A stretch of 64,000 nt of DNA from Flavobacterium rhamnosiphilum. GTDB taxonomy: Bacteria > Bacteroidota > Bacteroidia > Flavobacteriales > Flavobacteriaceae. Both the position numbers and the translations under genes were made by a program. The notes under the pieces are model-generated. The model was not told where the DNA came from, ran no database searches, and saw only the letters and a list, made by a program, of their open reading frames with translations. Shown piece by piece: positions 1-10,756 of this stretch (positions within the stretch are counted from its first letter, which is position 1; each line of letters begins with the position of its first letter). The DNA is taken from contig NZ_SMLG01000013.1 in the NCBI RefSeq assembly GCF_004349195.1, positions 53,238 through 117,237 of the forward strand. Reading direction: 5' to 3'.

Positions 1-1118
1 CGGCCGGTTTGACTAGAAATAATTTAGGACCAGGAACTTATACAGTAACAATTAGTGATGGTAAACCATGTACAATTACCGAAACTTTTGTCATAATCGA
101 ACCGCAAACTTTGGTGCTTTCGGCCAATGTAATTCATGCTTTCGATTGTAATGATGCCAATAGTGGCGCTATAAATCTGCTGGTTGCCGGTGGAACGCCG
201 CCATTTACATACGCATGGTCAAACGGTGCCACAACGGAAGATTTAACAGCTATTCCTGCTGGAAATTATTCGGTATCTGTTACTGATGCCAGAGGTTGCA
301 CAAAATCAATCCAGAATGCTATAAACAGACAACCACCGATTGTAATTGGAATACAAACAAAAACCGATTTTAATTGTGAAACCAAATATGTAAAACAAAG
401 CTTTGTAGCTCAAGTTTCAGGCGGAATACCTCCTTATCAATTATCGTGGTCGAGCGGAACTGTAAGCGGAGCCAATAATGAAATGATGGACACCAATCAA
501 AATGGAACGGTTGTTTTGGGTGTTACCGATAATTTGGGTTGTACAGCCAATTACAGCTTCAATGTTGCTATTCCAAAACTAGGATCACCTTCCTTCACGG
601 TAAGTTCTTATGCTTTTTCAACTTATGGGATTTATTCCATCGTTGATCCTATACAATTCACGAATACCGCGACGGGGGATTATATCAGCACGGCTTGGGA
701 TTTTGGGGATGGTAGTGTTTCCAATGAAGAAAATCCAATTCATTCTTTTGTCAAAGAAGGGAATTATATCGTAACTCAAACCGTTACCTACGCTTTTGGA
801 TGCATATATACACAGACTATAACATTAACAATAGAAAAGGGATATCAGTTGATTAGCCCGAATGGATTTACGCCCAATGGAGACGGACTTAATGAAACTT
901 TCAAACCTATGTTTACAGGTTTAAAATCGCTTCAGTTGGATGTTTATAATACTTGGGGCGAATTAATATATTCAGAGAAAGGGGAGACAATTCACGGCTG
1001 GGATGGAAAAGTAAAAGGGAAGGACTCAGAAAACGGTAATTATTATTATAAAGTAAAAGGCACTACTTTTTATGGAACTATAATAAATGAAAACGGTCCT
1101 TTTACATCAATAAAATAA
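1..1118 (+). CDS. C-terminal part of a T9SS-secreted SprB-like gliding/adhesion protein (5' end outside window)
   Basis: The reading frame is open from the left edge, so the 5' end is missing and no true start is visible. The visible ~370 residues contain SprB-type repeats (GGTPPFTYAWSNG followed by GNYSVSVTDARGCT, about residues 40-105, with a diverged copy after it). A PKD-like segment with the WDFGDGS motif follows near residues 230-275. The last ~90 residues (PNGFTPNGDGLNETF, then YNTWGELIYS and GWDGK) are a gliding-motility-associated C-terminal (CHU_C, type B T9SS sorting) domain. Proteins of this kind are exported by the type IX system and displayed on the surface, where they act in gliding or adhesion. 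The PorP/SprF gene starts 10 bases downstream, the usual sprB-sprF type pairing. The ligand cannot be inferred. Confidence 0.88.
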   Translation, partial: AGLTRNNLGPGTYTVTISDGKPCTITETFVIIEPQTLVLSANVIHAFDCNDANSGAINLLVAGGTPPFTYAWSNGATTEDLTAIPAGNYSVSVTDARGCTKSIQNAINRQPPIVIGIQTKTDFNCETKYVKQSFVAQVSGGIPPYQLSWSSGTVSGANNEMMDTNQNGTVVLGVTDNLGCTANYSFNVAIPKLGSPSFTVSSYAFSTYGIYSIVDPIQFTNTATGDYISTAWDFGDGSVSNEENPIHSFVKEGNYIVTQTVTYAFGCIYTQTITLTIEKGYQLISPNGFTPNGDGLNETFKPMFTGLKSLQLDVYNTWGELIYSEKGETIHGWDGKVKGKDSENGNYYYKVKGTTFYGTIINENGPFTSIK

Positions 1119-1128
1119 GAATATCAAA

Positions 1129-2124
1129 ATGAAAATAAAAATAGTCCCGTTTATAATCTTGTTATGTTTTTCTTTAAATGTAAAAGCACAAGATCCCATT
1201 TTTACACAATATTTCATGGTTCCCGAAACATTGAATCCAGGATTTACAGGGTTTTTAGAAACAACCAAAGCAGGAATATTGCACAGAACCCAATGGCCAG
1301 ATTTGAATTTCAGGGTTGATACGGATTTTGGTTTTGTCAATACTTGGTTGGAAAATGCAAACAGCGGAATTGGAGTAAGTATTTTGAATCACAGAGAAAA
1401 GTTTACGAATTATAATTTCACTCAGATCAATCTTAATTATGCGTATCGGGTTCAAATAACGGACGATTGGTTTTTTAGACCCGCAATAGAAGTTGGTTTT
1501 GGAAACAAGTCTTATGGTTTTCAGAATATTGTTTTAGAAGATCAAATTAATATTGGTCAAGGCACTATTAACACATCGAGCGTAGATCCGCTTTTGCTGA
1601 ATGACAAAGTGAATTTCTTTGATTTCTCAGCAGGAATGCTTTTTAATAATGAAAATGCTTGGGCAGGAGTTGCTCTAAAACACATTAATAAGCCCAATAT
1701 ATCTTTTGCGTCCAATGGAAATGTGCCTTTAGAAATGTTTTTTTCTGCCAATGCAGGCTATGAACTCCTATTGGGAGATTATATTGATATCACCTATTTA
1801 CCCTATGAAACAAAAATGCTCGTGACGTCCAACTATATGACTCAAGGAGAATACAGCCGATTTGATTTAGGTGCAGGACTGGTTTTTAAGAAGTTTTTCT
1901 TTGGAGTTAGTGCCGCCACAAATCCCGGAAAAAAAGCGAATAACAGCCATTTTTTAACTTCCGTGAACCCTTTTGGAGGGTTGCAATACGAACATTTTAA
2001 ATTTGGTTATTCGTATGATTTTAATACTTCTAAAATAGGAAAAACAGGCGGAATTTTTGAGCTATCAGTAATTTATCTATTTGATTTAGAAGTAAAATGT
2101 TTCGGTTGTCCCAATTATTATTGA
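1129..2124 (+). CDS. PorP/SprF family type IX secretion outer-membrane protein
   Basis: This 331-residue protein has a Sec signal peptide (MKIKIVPFIILLCFSLNVKAQ) and then the family opening DPIFTQYFMVPETLNPGFTG. That opening is characteristic of PorP/SprF proteins, which form an outer-membrane barrel of the FadL-like class. Family members help export, or anchor at the surface, the large CHU_C-tailed substrate encoded next to them. The gene lies 10 bases after the SprB-like gene, so the two are almost certainly co-transcribed. A strong hairpin terminator follows about 55 bases after the stop. The C terminus (CFGCPNYY) carries two cysteines. Family assignment is secure; pairing with this particular adhesin is inferred from adjacency. 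Confidence 0.9.
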   Translation: MKIKIVPFIILLCFSLNVKAQDPIFTQYFMVPETLNPGFTGFLETTKAGILHRTQWPDLNFRVDTDFGFVNTWLENANSGIGVSILNHREKFTNYNFTQINLNYAYRVQITDDWFFRPAIEVGFGNKSYGFQNIVLEDQINIGQGTINTSSVDPLLLNDKVNFFDFSAGMLFNNENAWAGVALKHINKPNISFASNGNVPLEMFFSANAGYELLLGDYIDITYLPYETKMLVTSNYMTQGEYSRFDLGAGLVFKKFFFGVSAATNPGKKANNSHFLTSVNPFGGLQYEHFKFGYSYDFNTSKIGKTGGIFELSVIYLFDLEVKCFGCPNYY

Positions 2125-2179
2125 TCTTTAATTTCATTAATACCGATTATATTTTGTAATCTTTTGATCAAAAAAATTT

Positions 2180-2212
2180 AAGCCGTCTCGTTTTTTCGAG
2201 CCGGCTTTTTTT
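2180..2212 (+). terminator. Rho-independent terminator after the SprF-like gene
   Basis: A stem AAGCCG-t-CTCG pairs with CGAG-c-CGGCTT around a T6 loop, with one internal mismatch, and is followed by a run of T. It lies about 55 bases after the SprF-like stop codon and closes the adhesin-SprF unit. Confidence 0.85.
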
Positions 2213-2403
2213 ATGGGATTCTGTTTAGAATAAACTCTATTTTATGGAGAAATTAAAAGTGAAAAAGGACTGTCAACACGTGTTTTGATATTTGTTTTTA
2301 AAGATTAATTAGTTTGTAATAATCTGATTATCAGTATTTATTATTATATTTACGTAATAAAAATAACTTAAAAAATAGTAATATTAAAAACATTAAATTT
2401 TTT

Positions 2404-3105
2404 TTGAAACCAGTTTTGATGTTAGTTTTTACCGTTGCATTTTTATCTTGTAAAAACAATAAAACGGAGAAGACAGAACCTGAAGAAGTTATGCCTAAAG
2501 ATACTGCTACTGCTGTTGCTGTATTTGAACCTTTTAAAGTAATTGGAATAAAGCATAAAATAGCGGATTATGAAAAATGGAGAAAGGAATATGATGCACA
2601 TGATTCTATGCGAATGGTGTATGGAATCTCACATTATATGGTAGGAAGAGGAATTGACGATGCGAATATGATTATGATAATAGATAAAATTAATGATGTC
2701 CAAAAAGCAAAAGAGTTTAGTGTGCTTCCCAATCTGAAAGAGACGATGAAAAAAGCCGGGGTTACCGGTAAACCTGAATTTACGTATTATGAGGTAATAC
2801 GAAATGACGACACACCGATTGATCAGAAAGACCGATTGATGGTGACGCATCGTGTAAAAGATTTTGATGCTTGGCTCAAAGTATACGATGCCGAAGGAAC
2901 TGCCAAAAGAATGGAAGAAGGATTCATAGACAGAGGAATGGCCAGAAGTATAGATGATCCTAATATGGTGACGCTGGTATTTGCCATTACGGATATGAAA
3001 AAAGCAAAAGAAAACATCACCTCCGAAGCAAAGAAGAAACTGATGATGGATGCCGGTGTTGAAGGCGCTCCACAAATGTTTTTTTATAAGATAACGGATT
3101 ATTGA
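2404..3105 (+). CDS. Lipoprotein with two tandem ferredoxin-fold-like repeats (unknown function)
   Basis: The 233-residue product begins with a lipoprotein signal (hydrophobic stretch ending LSC, Cys at about 17), so it is probably anchored in the outer membrane. The start taken is TTG at 2404; an in-frame ATG at 2419 would remove the positive N terminus and gives a poorer signal. After an acidic linker there are two homologous halves. Half one has HKIADYEKWRKEYDAHD, MVGRGIDDANMIMI and AGVTGKPEFTYYEV. Half two has HRVKDFDAWLKVYDAEG, DRGMARSIDDPNMVTLV and AGVEGAPQMFFYKI. The pattern resembles a duplicated small alpha/beta-barrel (ABM-like) unit, but I recognise no named family. It is monocistronic, with a 14-bp-stem terminator directly after. 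Function unknown. Confidence 0.72.
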   Translation: MKPVLMLVFTVAFLSCKNNKTEKTEPEEVMPKDTATAVAVFEPFKVIGIKHKIADYEKWRKEYDAHDSMRMVYGISHYMVGRGIDDANMIMIIDKINDVQKAKEFSVLPNLKETMKKAGVTGKPEFTYYEVIRNDDTPIDQKDRLMVTHRVKDFDAWLKVYDAEGTAKRMEEGFIDRGMARSIDDPNMVTLVFAITDMKKAKENITSEAKKKLMMDAGVEGAPQMFFYKITDY

Positions 3106-3124
3106 TACGTTTTAAAATATAAAG

Positions 3125-3159
3125 AAACCGTCTTATTTATTGAAATAAGACGGTTTTTT
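3125..3159 (+). terminator. Strong rho-independent terminator
   Basis: A perfect 14-bp stem (AAACCGTCTTATTT with AAATAAGACGGTTT) surrounds an ATTG loop and ends in a T tract. It lies 20 bases after the tandem-repeat lipoprotein gene. Confidence 0.9.
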
Positions 3160-3290
3160 ATGGGGTTTAGTTTTTTTTAATTAAAACAGTTGGTTTACGG
3201 GAAACCGTAAAGTAATGAATAACGAAACTTTTAGATTTGTAGGTATAGATTATTGTGGTTAATTATCTATACTTTAGCAAAAGCTATTTA

Positions 3291-3327
3291 ATGGCACGAA
3301 GCCATCCAAACCGGTTGGATTAGTGCC
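3291..3327. repeat. Nested hairpin upstream of the orphan membrane gene
   Basis: ATCCAA (3304-3309) pairs with TTGGAT (3315-3320), and the outer arms GGCAC (3293-3297) and GTGCC (3323-3327) extend the foldback. ATGGC (3291-3295) and GCCAT (3301-3305) offer an alternative local hairpin. It forms the left border of a one-gene island whose right side also carries a hairpin. Its role is not known. Confidence 0.5.
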
Positions 3328-3376
3328 ACTTTATGGCTGATATATATGAGTTAGTGACAAGCATAAAAAAACAGGT

Positions 3377-3784
3377 ATGAAAAATTCACCAAAAGAAAAT
3401 AATCTTGAAATAAATAGAGGGCAATTTCTTGTATTAATATTTTTAAATTTAATCATACTCGGCGACACATTACCGGTATTAGTTGATAGAATAATTGATA
3501 ATGATAATTATAGGCTTCATGATGGATTTGGAGATGCAGTGAAGGGTATAATCTATTTTTTTGCCACTTTAATTGTACTAATAACTATGAGATTTAGAAA
3601 AAATAAAATTGACTTTCTAGCAGTTTTGTTTTTTTGTATTGGAATAATGATCTGTATTCCTCTTTTAGGAATTCATAAGTTTATTACAATAGTAATCCTT
3701 TCTTTAAGCCTTATTATTTATATGATTCTTTCCTTTAAAAGAAAATTAAAAAACAATCCTAAAATTAATAATGCCAGCCACTAA
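3377..3784 (+). CDS. Small orphan multi-pass membrane protein
   Basis: This 135-residue protein starts at an ATG and has three or four hydrophobic segments (about residues 17-36, 55-75, 80-98 and 100-117), with a charged Lys/Arg-rich C terminus. I recognise no family. It is unusually AT-rich compared with its neighbours. It sits alone between structured non-coding flanks: a nested hairpin at 3291-3327 and an ATTTCA/TGAAAT hairpin at 3806-3821. This layout suggests an inserted single-gene cassette. The long open frame and membrane-like composition make it probably real, but function cannot be given. Confidence 0.6.
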   Translation: MKNSPKENNLEINRGQFLVLIFLNLIILGDTLPVLVDRIIDNDNYRLHDGFGDAVKGIIYFFATLIVLITMRFRKNKIDFLAVLFFCIGIMICIPLLGIHKFITIVILSLSLIIYMILSFKRKLKNNPKINNASH

Positions 3785-3805
3785 CCGCAGTTTGGCAATA
3801 TGGCA

Positions 3806-3821
3806 ATTTCAGTGCTGAAAT
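3806..3821. repeat. Small hairpin at the right flank of the orphan gene
   Basis: ATTTCA and TGAAAT pair around a GTGC loop, just after a TTTGGCAATATGGCAA stretch that itself repeats TGGCAA. Together with the nested hairpin at 3291-3327 it frames the single-gene island. Confidence 0.4.
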
Positions 3822-3948
3822 AAATATAAAATTAAGAAATTTTAAATCAGTATTTTATGTTGGTTACTAACATTTAAGTGTGAGGCGGAATGAAGTGAAA
3901 GATTGAGTTTTGTTTAGGCAAAATAAGCAACAAATCAAATTGTAAATA

Positions 3949-3980
3949 AAAAAGGTGATCCGTTGCCAGACCACCTTTTT
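3949..3980 (-). terminator. Terminator of katG
   Basis: On the minus strand AAAAAGGTGGTC pairs with GATCACCTTTTT (one mismatch) around an 8-base loop, followed by a T-rich tail. It lies 24 bases beyond the katG stop codon. Confidence 0.8.
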
Positions 3981-4003
3981 AAACAAATTATAAAACACTA
4001 AAA

Positions 4004-6682
<2,679 letters not shown>

Positions 6683-8026
6683 ATGAAAAACAACAACCGT
6701 TTAACAGTATTAATTATGCTAACAGGTTTCTTTATATCCTGTCAGGCACAAAAAAATATAAAACACGCAGGCACAGAACAAAATCCTGAGCAAAAATTGA
6801 ACTCAAAAGAAATCAAACTGCTTGTCGATAGCCTGAGTAATGCTTTGAACAGGTTGTATATTTATCCTGACAAAGCGATTCTAATGTCAAAGAGCATAAA
6901 ACAGAAATTAAAGAACGGTGATTATAACAAAATAGGTTCGCGACAGGAAGTTGGTTTTCAATTGCATAATGATCTTCAGCAAACTCACAGAGACGGGCAT
7001 CTTGGACTCAGATACAATCCGCAACTGGTGGCCTACCTTAGTAAACCGATGTCAGATGATGAAAAACAGCAGCAACGTCAACAGGATTTAAACGCAGCAC
7101 GTGAAAGTAATTTTGCCTTTAAAAAAACAGAGCTATTGTTTGGCAACATAGGTTACATTAGATGGGATGAATTCGTGGGGTGTGTAGAAGAGGCTCAGCC
7201 CACTTTAAATGCCGCATTTCAATTCGTGAGCAACTGCAGAGCATTGATTATTGATATGCGTTATAACGGAGGGGGATCACCGGAAATGGTACTTAGAACC
7301 CAAAATTATTTTTTCAATCAAAAAACACATATGAATGATATTATTAACCGTTCAAACGATACACTCGAGAGATATACTGATCCTGCAAAAACGGATTTCA
7401 AGTTAAACATGCCAGTTTATATTTTAACCAGCCGACTCACTTTTTCAGGAGCTGAAGATTTTACTTATGGTTTGAAACATGCCAAACGTGCTACCATTGT
7501 AGGCGAAACTACGGGAGGAGGAGCGCATCCAACCGGTTCTTATGATGTGGGTCAGGGTTTTGTAGCAAATATTCCTATTGCCCGTGCTCCTGTTGAAGCA
7601 GATTGGGAGGGAATAGGTGTGCTGCCCGATGTTATAATACCTTCAGAACAGGCTTTAACAAAAGCAAGGATTTTGATCTCCACAGAACTTTTATCGAAAG
7701 CAAAAGACGAAAGAGAAAAAAATATGTTTCAATGGAATTTGAACAATATAAGATCTGAAACGACAAAAATGCCAGATCCTGTAGTTTTAAATTCCTATAC
7801 AGGTGTGTATGAAGGTGGCTTGGATTTTCATATAAAAGACAATCAATTATTCTGCAAAAACGCCGAAAGAGGAAATGTGTTATTTGAACTTAGATACATT
7901 GATAGCAATTTATTTGTGCTCGATGAAAATGTTCAGGTGCAGTTTGAAAAAGGCATTACAGGGACTTATACCCATTTGAAAATGCTGTGGAAAAACGGAG
8001 CTGTTACAGAAAAGCTCAAGATGTAA
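6683..8026 (+). CDS. S41 family peptidase, lipoprotein
   Basis: A 447-residue exported protein with a lipobox (FFISC, Cys20). The central region is a tail-specific/IRBP-type S41 protease fold: a GYIRWDEF strand, LIIDMRYNGGGSPEMV, TSRLTFSGAED (the Ser before GAED is the expected nucleophile) and GETTGGGAHPTGSYDVG. An N-terminal helical S41 domain occupies residues ~40-140. A C-terminal beta domain (~365-447, YTGVYEGGLDFHIKDNQ) resembles modules often found at the end of Bacteroidota S41 lipoproteins. It probably acts on periplasmic or surface proteins or peptides; substrate unknown. No operon partner is evident: katG is divergent and the next intact gene is convergent. Confidence 0.85.
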   Translation: MKNNNRLTVLIMLTGFFISCQAQKNIKHAGTEQNPEQKLNSKEIKLLVDSLSNALNRLYIYPDKAILMSKSIKQKLKNGDYNKIGSRQEVGFQLHNDLQQTHRDGHLGLRYNPQLVAYLSKPMSDDEKQQQRQQDLNAARESNFAFKKTELLFGNIGYIRWDEFVGCVEEAQPTLNAAFQFVSNCRALIIDMRYNGGGSPEMVLRTQNYFFNQKTHMNDIINRSNDTLERYTDPAKTDFKLNMPVYILTSRLTFSGAEDFTYGLKHAKRATIVGETTGGGAHPTGSYDVGQGFVANIPIARAPVEADWEGIGVLPDVIIPSEQALTKARILISTELLSKAKDEREKNMFQWNLNNIRSETTKMPDPVVLNSYTGVYEGGLDFHIKDNQLFCKNAERGNVLFELRYIDSNLFVLDENVQVQFEKGITGTYTHLKMLWKNGAVTEKLKM

Positions 8027-8184
8027 ACAGATTAGTTATTGCATACTGCTGAAAAGGACTATGCGCCATTTGTTGCTTTTTTCAATTCCAGAACTTCTTT
8101 ATCTTAAAAATATTACGTAATTTTAGAGTACTCAAAATAGGAAGCCAAAAGTCAACAGGAACAATTCATCATTATTGTCTTTAA

Positions 8185-8397
8185 AACTCAAAAACTATCA
8201 AAAAGAAAATCAAAATAGCAAGGGAAAATATTCACGAAAGACTGCATCGGGAGCCTTTAATCACACATCCTAGATTGAAGTTTATTCCTAATATTGTGCT
8301 CAACCTGATTAGCTGTATCATCACACTTGCTGTGGTAGGAACGTTGTTGTATTTACTGCTGAATTATTTGATAATGAAGTTTTATCATTTGGATTAG
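8185..8397 (+). other. Open frame without ATG: possible small membrane protein or gene remnant
   Basis: From 8185 to a TAG at 8395-8397 one frame is open for 70 codons and looks protein-like. It has a basic N-terminal part (IAREN..ERLHREPL), then IPNIVLNLISCIITLAV and a second hydrophobic run ending YLIMKFYHLD, giving one or two transmembrane helices. There is no in-frame ATG or GTG; only TTG at 8275 could start it, and that would cut off the basic part. Either a non-canonical start is used or this is the decayed end of a membrane protein. It lies between the S41 gene and the terminator of the sulfur locus. I recognise no family. Confidence 0.35.
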
Positions 8398-8483
8398 TAA
8401 AAAGGCATGAAAAACAGTAATCTTCGGATATTTAAACTAGTAATACATTTAGAAAATGAAGTTTTAAAAGATTTCTTAAAGGT

Positions 8484-8534
8484 TTAAAAGTCAAAAAGTC
8501 GAATGCTTTACACATTCGACTTTTTGACTTTTAA
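8484..8534 (-). terminator. Perfect 22-bp hairpin ending the sulfur locus
   Basis: Positions 8484-8505 are a perfect inverted copy of 8513-8534 around a 7-base loop. The arms contain AAAAGTC/GACTTTT, so T runs follow the stem in either direction. It lies 16 bases beyond the SoxB-like stop codon and probably also insulates the convergent S41 side. Confidence 0.85.
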
Positions 8535-8550
8535 GTTTACGATTAAAAAA

Positions 8551-10245
8551 CTATCTGAAAGTATAATCAACACCGGTAACTTGAGTTAACAATGTCTCTG
8601 GAGCATCCAGAATTATGGCATTTTTTTGTGGTGTCGGCGTAACTGGAGAATTTTGTTTTAAATATTCTTTCATTGCAGTATGCAAGGTTGAAGTTGTGTT
8701 TTTGGCATCCAGAACGCCTTTCATTCGGCAAAGCATATCCACAGGATCACCATCGCGCTCACACGCCATGATTGTATATAGTTTTTCAGGATCTATCGGA
8801 ATATTTTTTACGGTAATACTTTGCACTCTCTTTCCTGTTTCTGCAAAAGCGTTAAAGCGTACTTCCATTCCTTTGAACTTTACCACCCAACCGCCAAAAC
8901 GTTTTGAAGCATCTTCGGCAAAGACATTATTTAGTTCTTTTTCGAGCCAGTTTTTCAATTGCGCTCCGGTCACTTTTGCAGTTCGTATGGTGCTGTCTAC
9001 GGGAAGCATATCAAAAATAAATCCGTTTGTGATGGGAATATTTCCGGTTTCATCCGGAGTTGTTTTTGGCGGACAAAAACGGAATCCATTAGAAAGATTA
9101 ATGTCTATTTCAGGAAATTTCCAGTGTAAAGCATTCAAAATCATCGTGTCAATAGGATTTTCTACCACAAAATAACGGTACAAAGGAATCGTGCTATAGC
9201 CAATAACCTGATTGATTTGCTCTTGATAAACAGATTCTTTCTCTTTTAATAATTTTTCGATTCTGGCATCGGGTTTTATTTTTGGAGAATCGACCTCTAT
9301 TAATTCATACTTATCCTCAATGACTTTTCCGTTCAGGATGGTCAAATCTAATTTTCCAATAAACGAACCAAAAGCTCCCGGTTCCACCACTTTTGAATAT
9401 TTACAAACAATTGGTTTGCGCACTCTTTCGTGTGTATCACCTCCTAAAATATAGTTTACACCTTCGCATTCCGGTCGGTTTGCCAATGCTATTTGCTGTG
9501 ATAAACCCAGATGCGCAATTATGATTACATAACTGCATTGTTCTTGATTTCTAAGCACATCCACATAATGCACCAGATTTTCTTCGGGGTTGGTGTAAAT
9601 AATTCCTTTGCTGTAATTCGGACTTTGTCTTATGGGAACCAAAGGATCTGTGTATCCTAAAAAGCCAATTTTTGCTCCGGCTATATGCCAAATCGTATAC
9701 GGTTGAAAAATAAGTTCACCTCTTTTTCCATCGCCTAAATCATGGTACATATTGGTACAAATTTTTGGCGCATCAAGAGAACCCAACAACGTTTGCATTT
9801 TTCTTTTTCCGTAAATCACTTCCCAATTTCCCGGAAGATATAAATCGTAATTTAGTGCGTTTAAAATGGGAACAAAAGCTTCACCAGTGGTTTCTACGCT
9901 TAATTCGCTGCCTTGAAACATATCACCCGTGTCAATGATATAAGTATTTGGATTTTTCTTTTTTAATTGTTTCAGTAGGGTTACCATATATGCATAACCG
10001 CCCGTTTTTCTAAAAACAGCTTTGCCATTTTCCCAAAACAACTCATCATGTGGATGAATCTGACAATGCACATCGGTGGTTTGAAGAATAGAAATTGTTT
10101 GAGGTTTAGTACCATCGATTGCTGCATCCAAGTTTATTTCTTCCGTCTGATTTGTATTTGCAATAGCGGAAATTGGCGAAATAATCGCAGCACCCAAGCC
10201 TATTGTTCCTATAGATTTCAGAAAGTTCCTTCGTTTATTGCTCAT
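8551..10245 (-). CDS. SoxB-like Tat-exported 5'-nucleotidase-family hydrolase (putative thiosulfohydrolase)
   Basis: This 564-residue protein has a twin-arginine signal (RRNFLKSIG with a hydrophobic segment to ~29). It belongs to the 5'-nucleotidase/SoxB family of dimetal hydrolases. Visible metal-site motifs are QTTDVHCQIHPHDE (~55-68), DTGDMFQGSE, GNWEV, IIAHLGLS and GGDTHERV. The C-terminal 5'-nucleotidase-like domain starts near 350 and contains VTGAQLKNWLE and a GGWVVKFKGMEVRF stretch reminiscent of SoxB. SoxB releases sulfate from sulfur bound to the SoxYZ carrier in the periplasm. Length, Tat signal and neighbours (DsrE, TsdA, YeeE pair, TlpA, TauE) favour a sulfur role. However, no soxYZ lies here, so the carrier is unknown and a plain 5'-nucleotidase activity is possible. 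It is the last gene of the run and is followed by a strong hairpin. Confidence 0.72.
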   Translation of the reverse strand: MSNKRRNFLKSIGTIGLGAAIISPISAIANTNQTEEINLDAAIDGTKPQTISILQTTDVHCQIHPHDELFWENGKAVFRKTGGYAYMVTLLKQLKKKNPNTYIIDTGDMFQGSELSVETTGEAFVPILNALNYDLYLPGNWEVIYGKRKMQTLLGSLDAPKICTNMYHDLGDGKRGELIFQPYTIWHIAGAKIGFLGYTDPLVPIRQSPNYSKGIIYTNPEENLVHYVDVLRNQEQCSYVIIIAHLGLSQQIALANRPECEGVNYILGGDTHERVRKPIVCKYSKVVEPGAFGSFIGKLDLTILNGKVIEDKYELIEVDSPKIKPDARIEKLLKEKESVYQEQINQVIGYSTIPLYRYFVVENPIDTMILNALHWKFPEIDINLSNGFRFCPPKTTPDETGNIPITNGFIFDMLPVDSTIRTAKVTGAQLKNWLEKELNNVFAEDASKRFGGWVVKFKGMEVRFNAFAETGKRVQSITVKNIPIDPEKLYTIMACERDGDPVDMLCRMKGVLDAKNTTSTLHTAMKEYLKQNSPVTPTPQKNAIILDAPETLLTQVTGVDYTFR

Positions 10246-10330
10246 AATTATTTGTTTTGTAGATTTTGTTTTAGCAGATTTTGATGAGGTAGGTAGTATA
10301 ATTCTGCTAAAAAATAATCCATACTAATAT

Positions 10331-10756
10331 TTAAAATCCGCCCTTGATATAACTCCAGCCTTCTTCTTGTTTTTCAACAATTTCAGCAATTCCAACCGGT
10401 ACATATTCTACTTCCGGAATCAATTGATCTTTGGTTACTTTTTGACTTTTCATAGTATTTTCACACACTAAAAAACGAACTCCTTTGGCCCGAAGCGCTT
10501 TTATGGCTTCTATTTGCTTTGATTTTGCTGACATTACAAATGGTAAACCCATGCTGTGAATCACTACTTCGTATTTGGCATTAGGCCAATGAGTGGTTAT
10601 GTTTTTCAGCTGGTTTGCAAATGTTTTTTGGTGTAAAGTATCAACAGCATTTGTAAACTGAAAAACGATTTTGTGGTTGTTTGATTTTTTTTGCGCCAAT
10701 GCGCCAATTGAAATCATACTGAATCCAAGAATAAATGCAAGTGTCCCGTTTTTCAT
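10331..10756 (-). CDS. Secreted DsrE family protein
   Basis: A 141-residue protein with a signal peptide (to about ALAQ at residue 22) followed by a DsrE/TusD fold: KIVFQFTNAVDTLHQKTFANQL, YEVVIHSMGLPFVM and VRFLVCENTM. The single cysteine, in FLVCENTM, sits where DsrE-family sulfur carriers have their persulfide cysteine. This periplasmic version differs from the cytoplasmic DsrEFH/TusBCD proteins. Its start codon overlaps the stop of the TsdA-like gene (ATGA), so the two are translationally coupled. It may bind or relay sulfane sulfur made by the cytochrome or hydrolase; that role is inferred from family and context. Confidence 0.85.
   Translation of the reverse strand: MKNGTLAFILGFSMISIGALAQKKSNNHKIVFQFTNAVDTLHQKTFANQLKNITTHWPNAKYEVVIHSMGLPFVMSAKSKQIEAIKALRAKGVRFLVCENTMKSQKVTKDQLIPEVEYVPVGIAEIVEKQEEGWSYIKGGF

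Larger units (their letters stand above)
8027..8550. other. Intergenic region between convergent S41 and SoxB-like genes
   Basis: These 524 bases contain the ATG-less open frame at 8185-8397 and, at the far end, the 22-bp hairpin at 8484-8534. Nothing else could be supported. Confidence 0.5.

Noticed and set aside
2629..3075. 148-codon minus-strand open frame
   Set aside because: It is fully opposite the tandem-repeat lipoprotein gene, has no signal, motif or own promoter, and is rich in His/Phe/Ile from the complementary codons.
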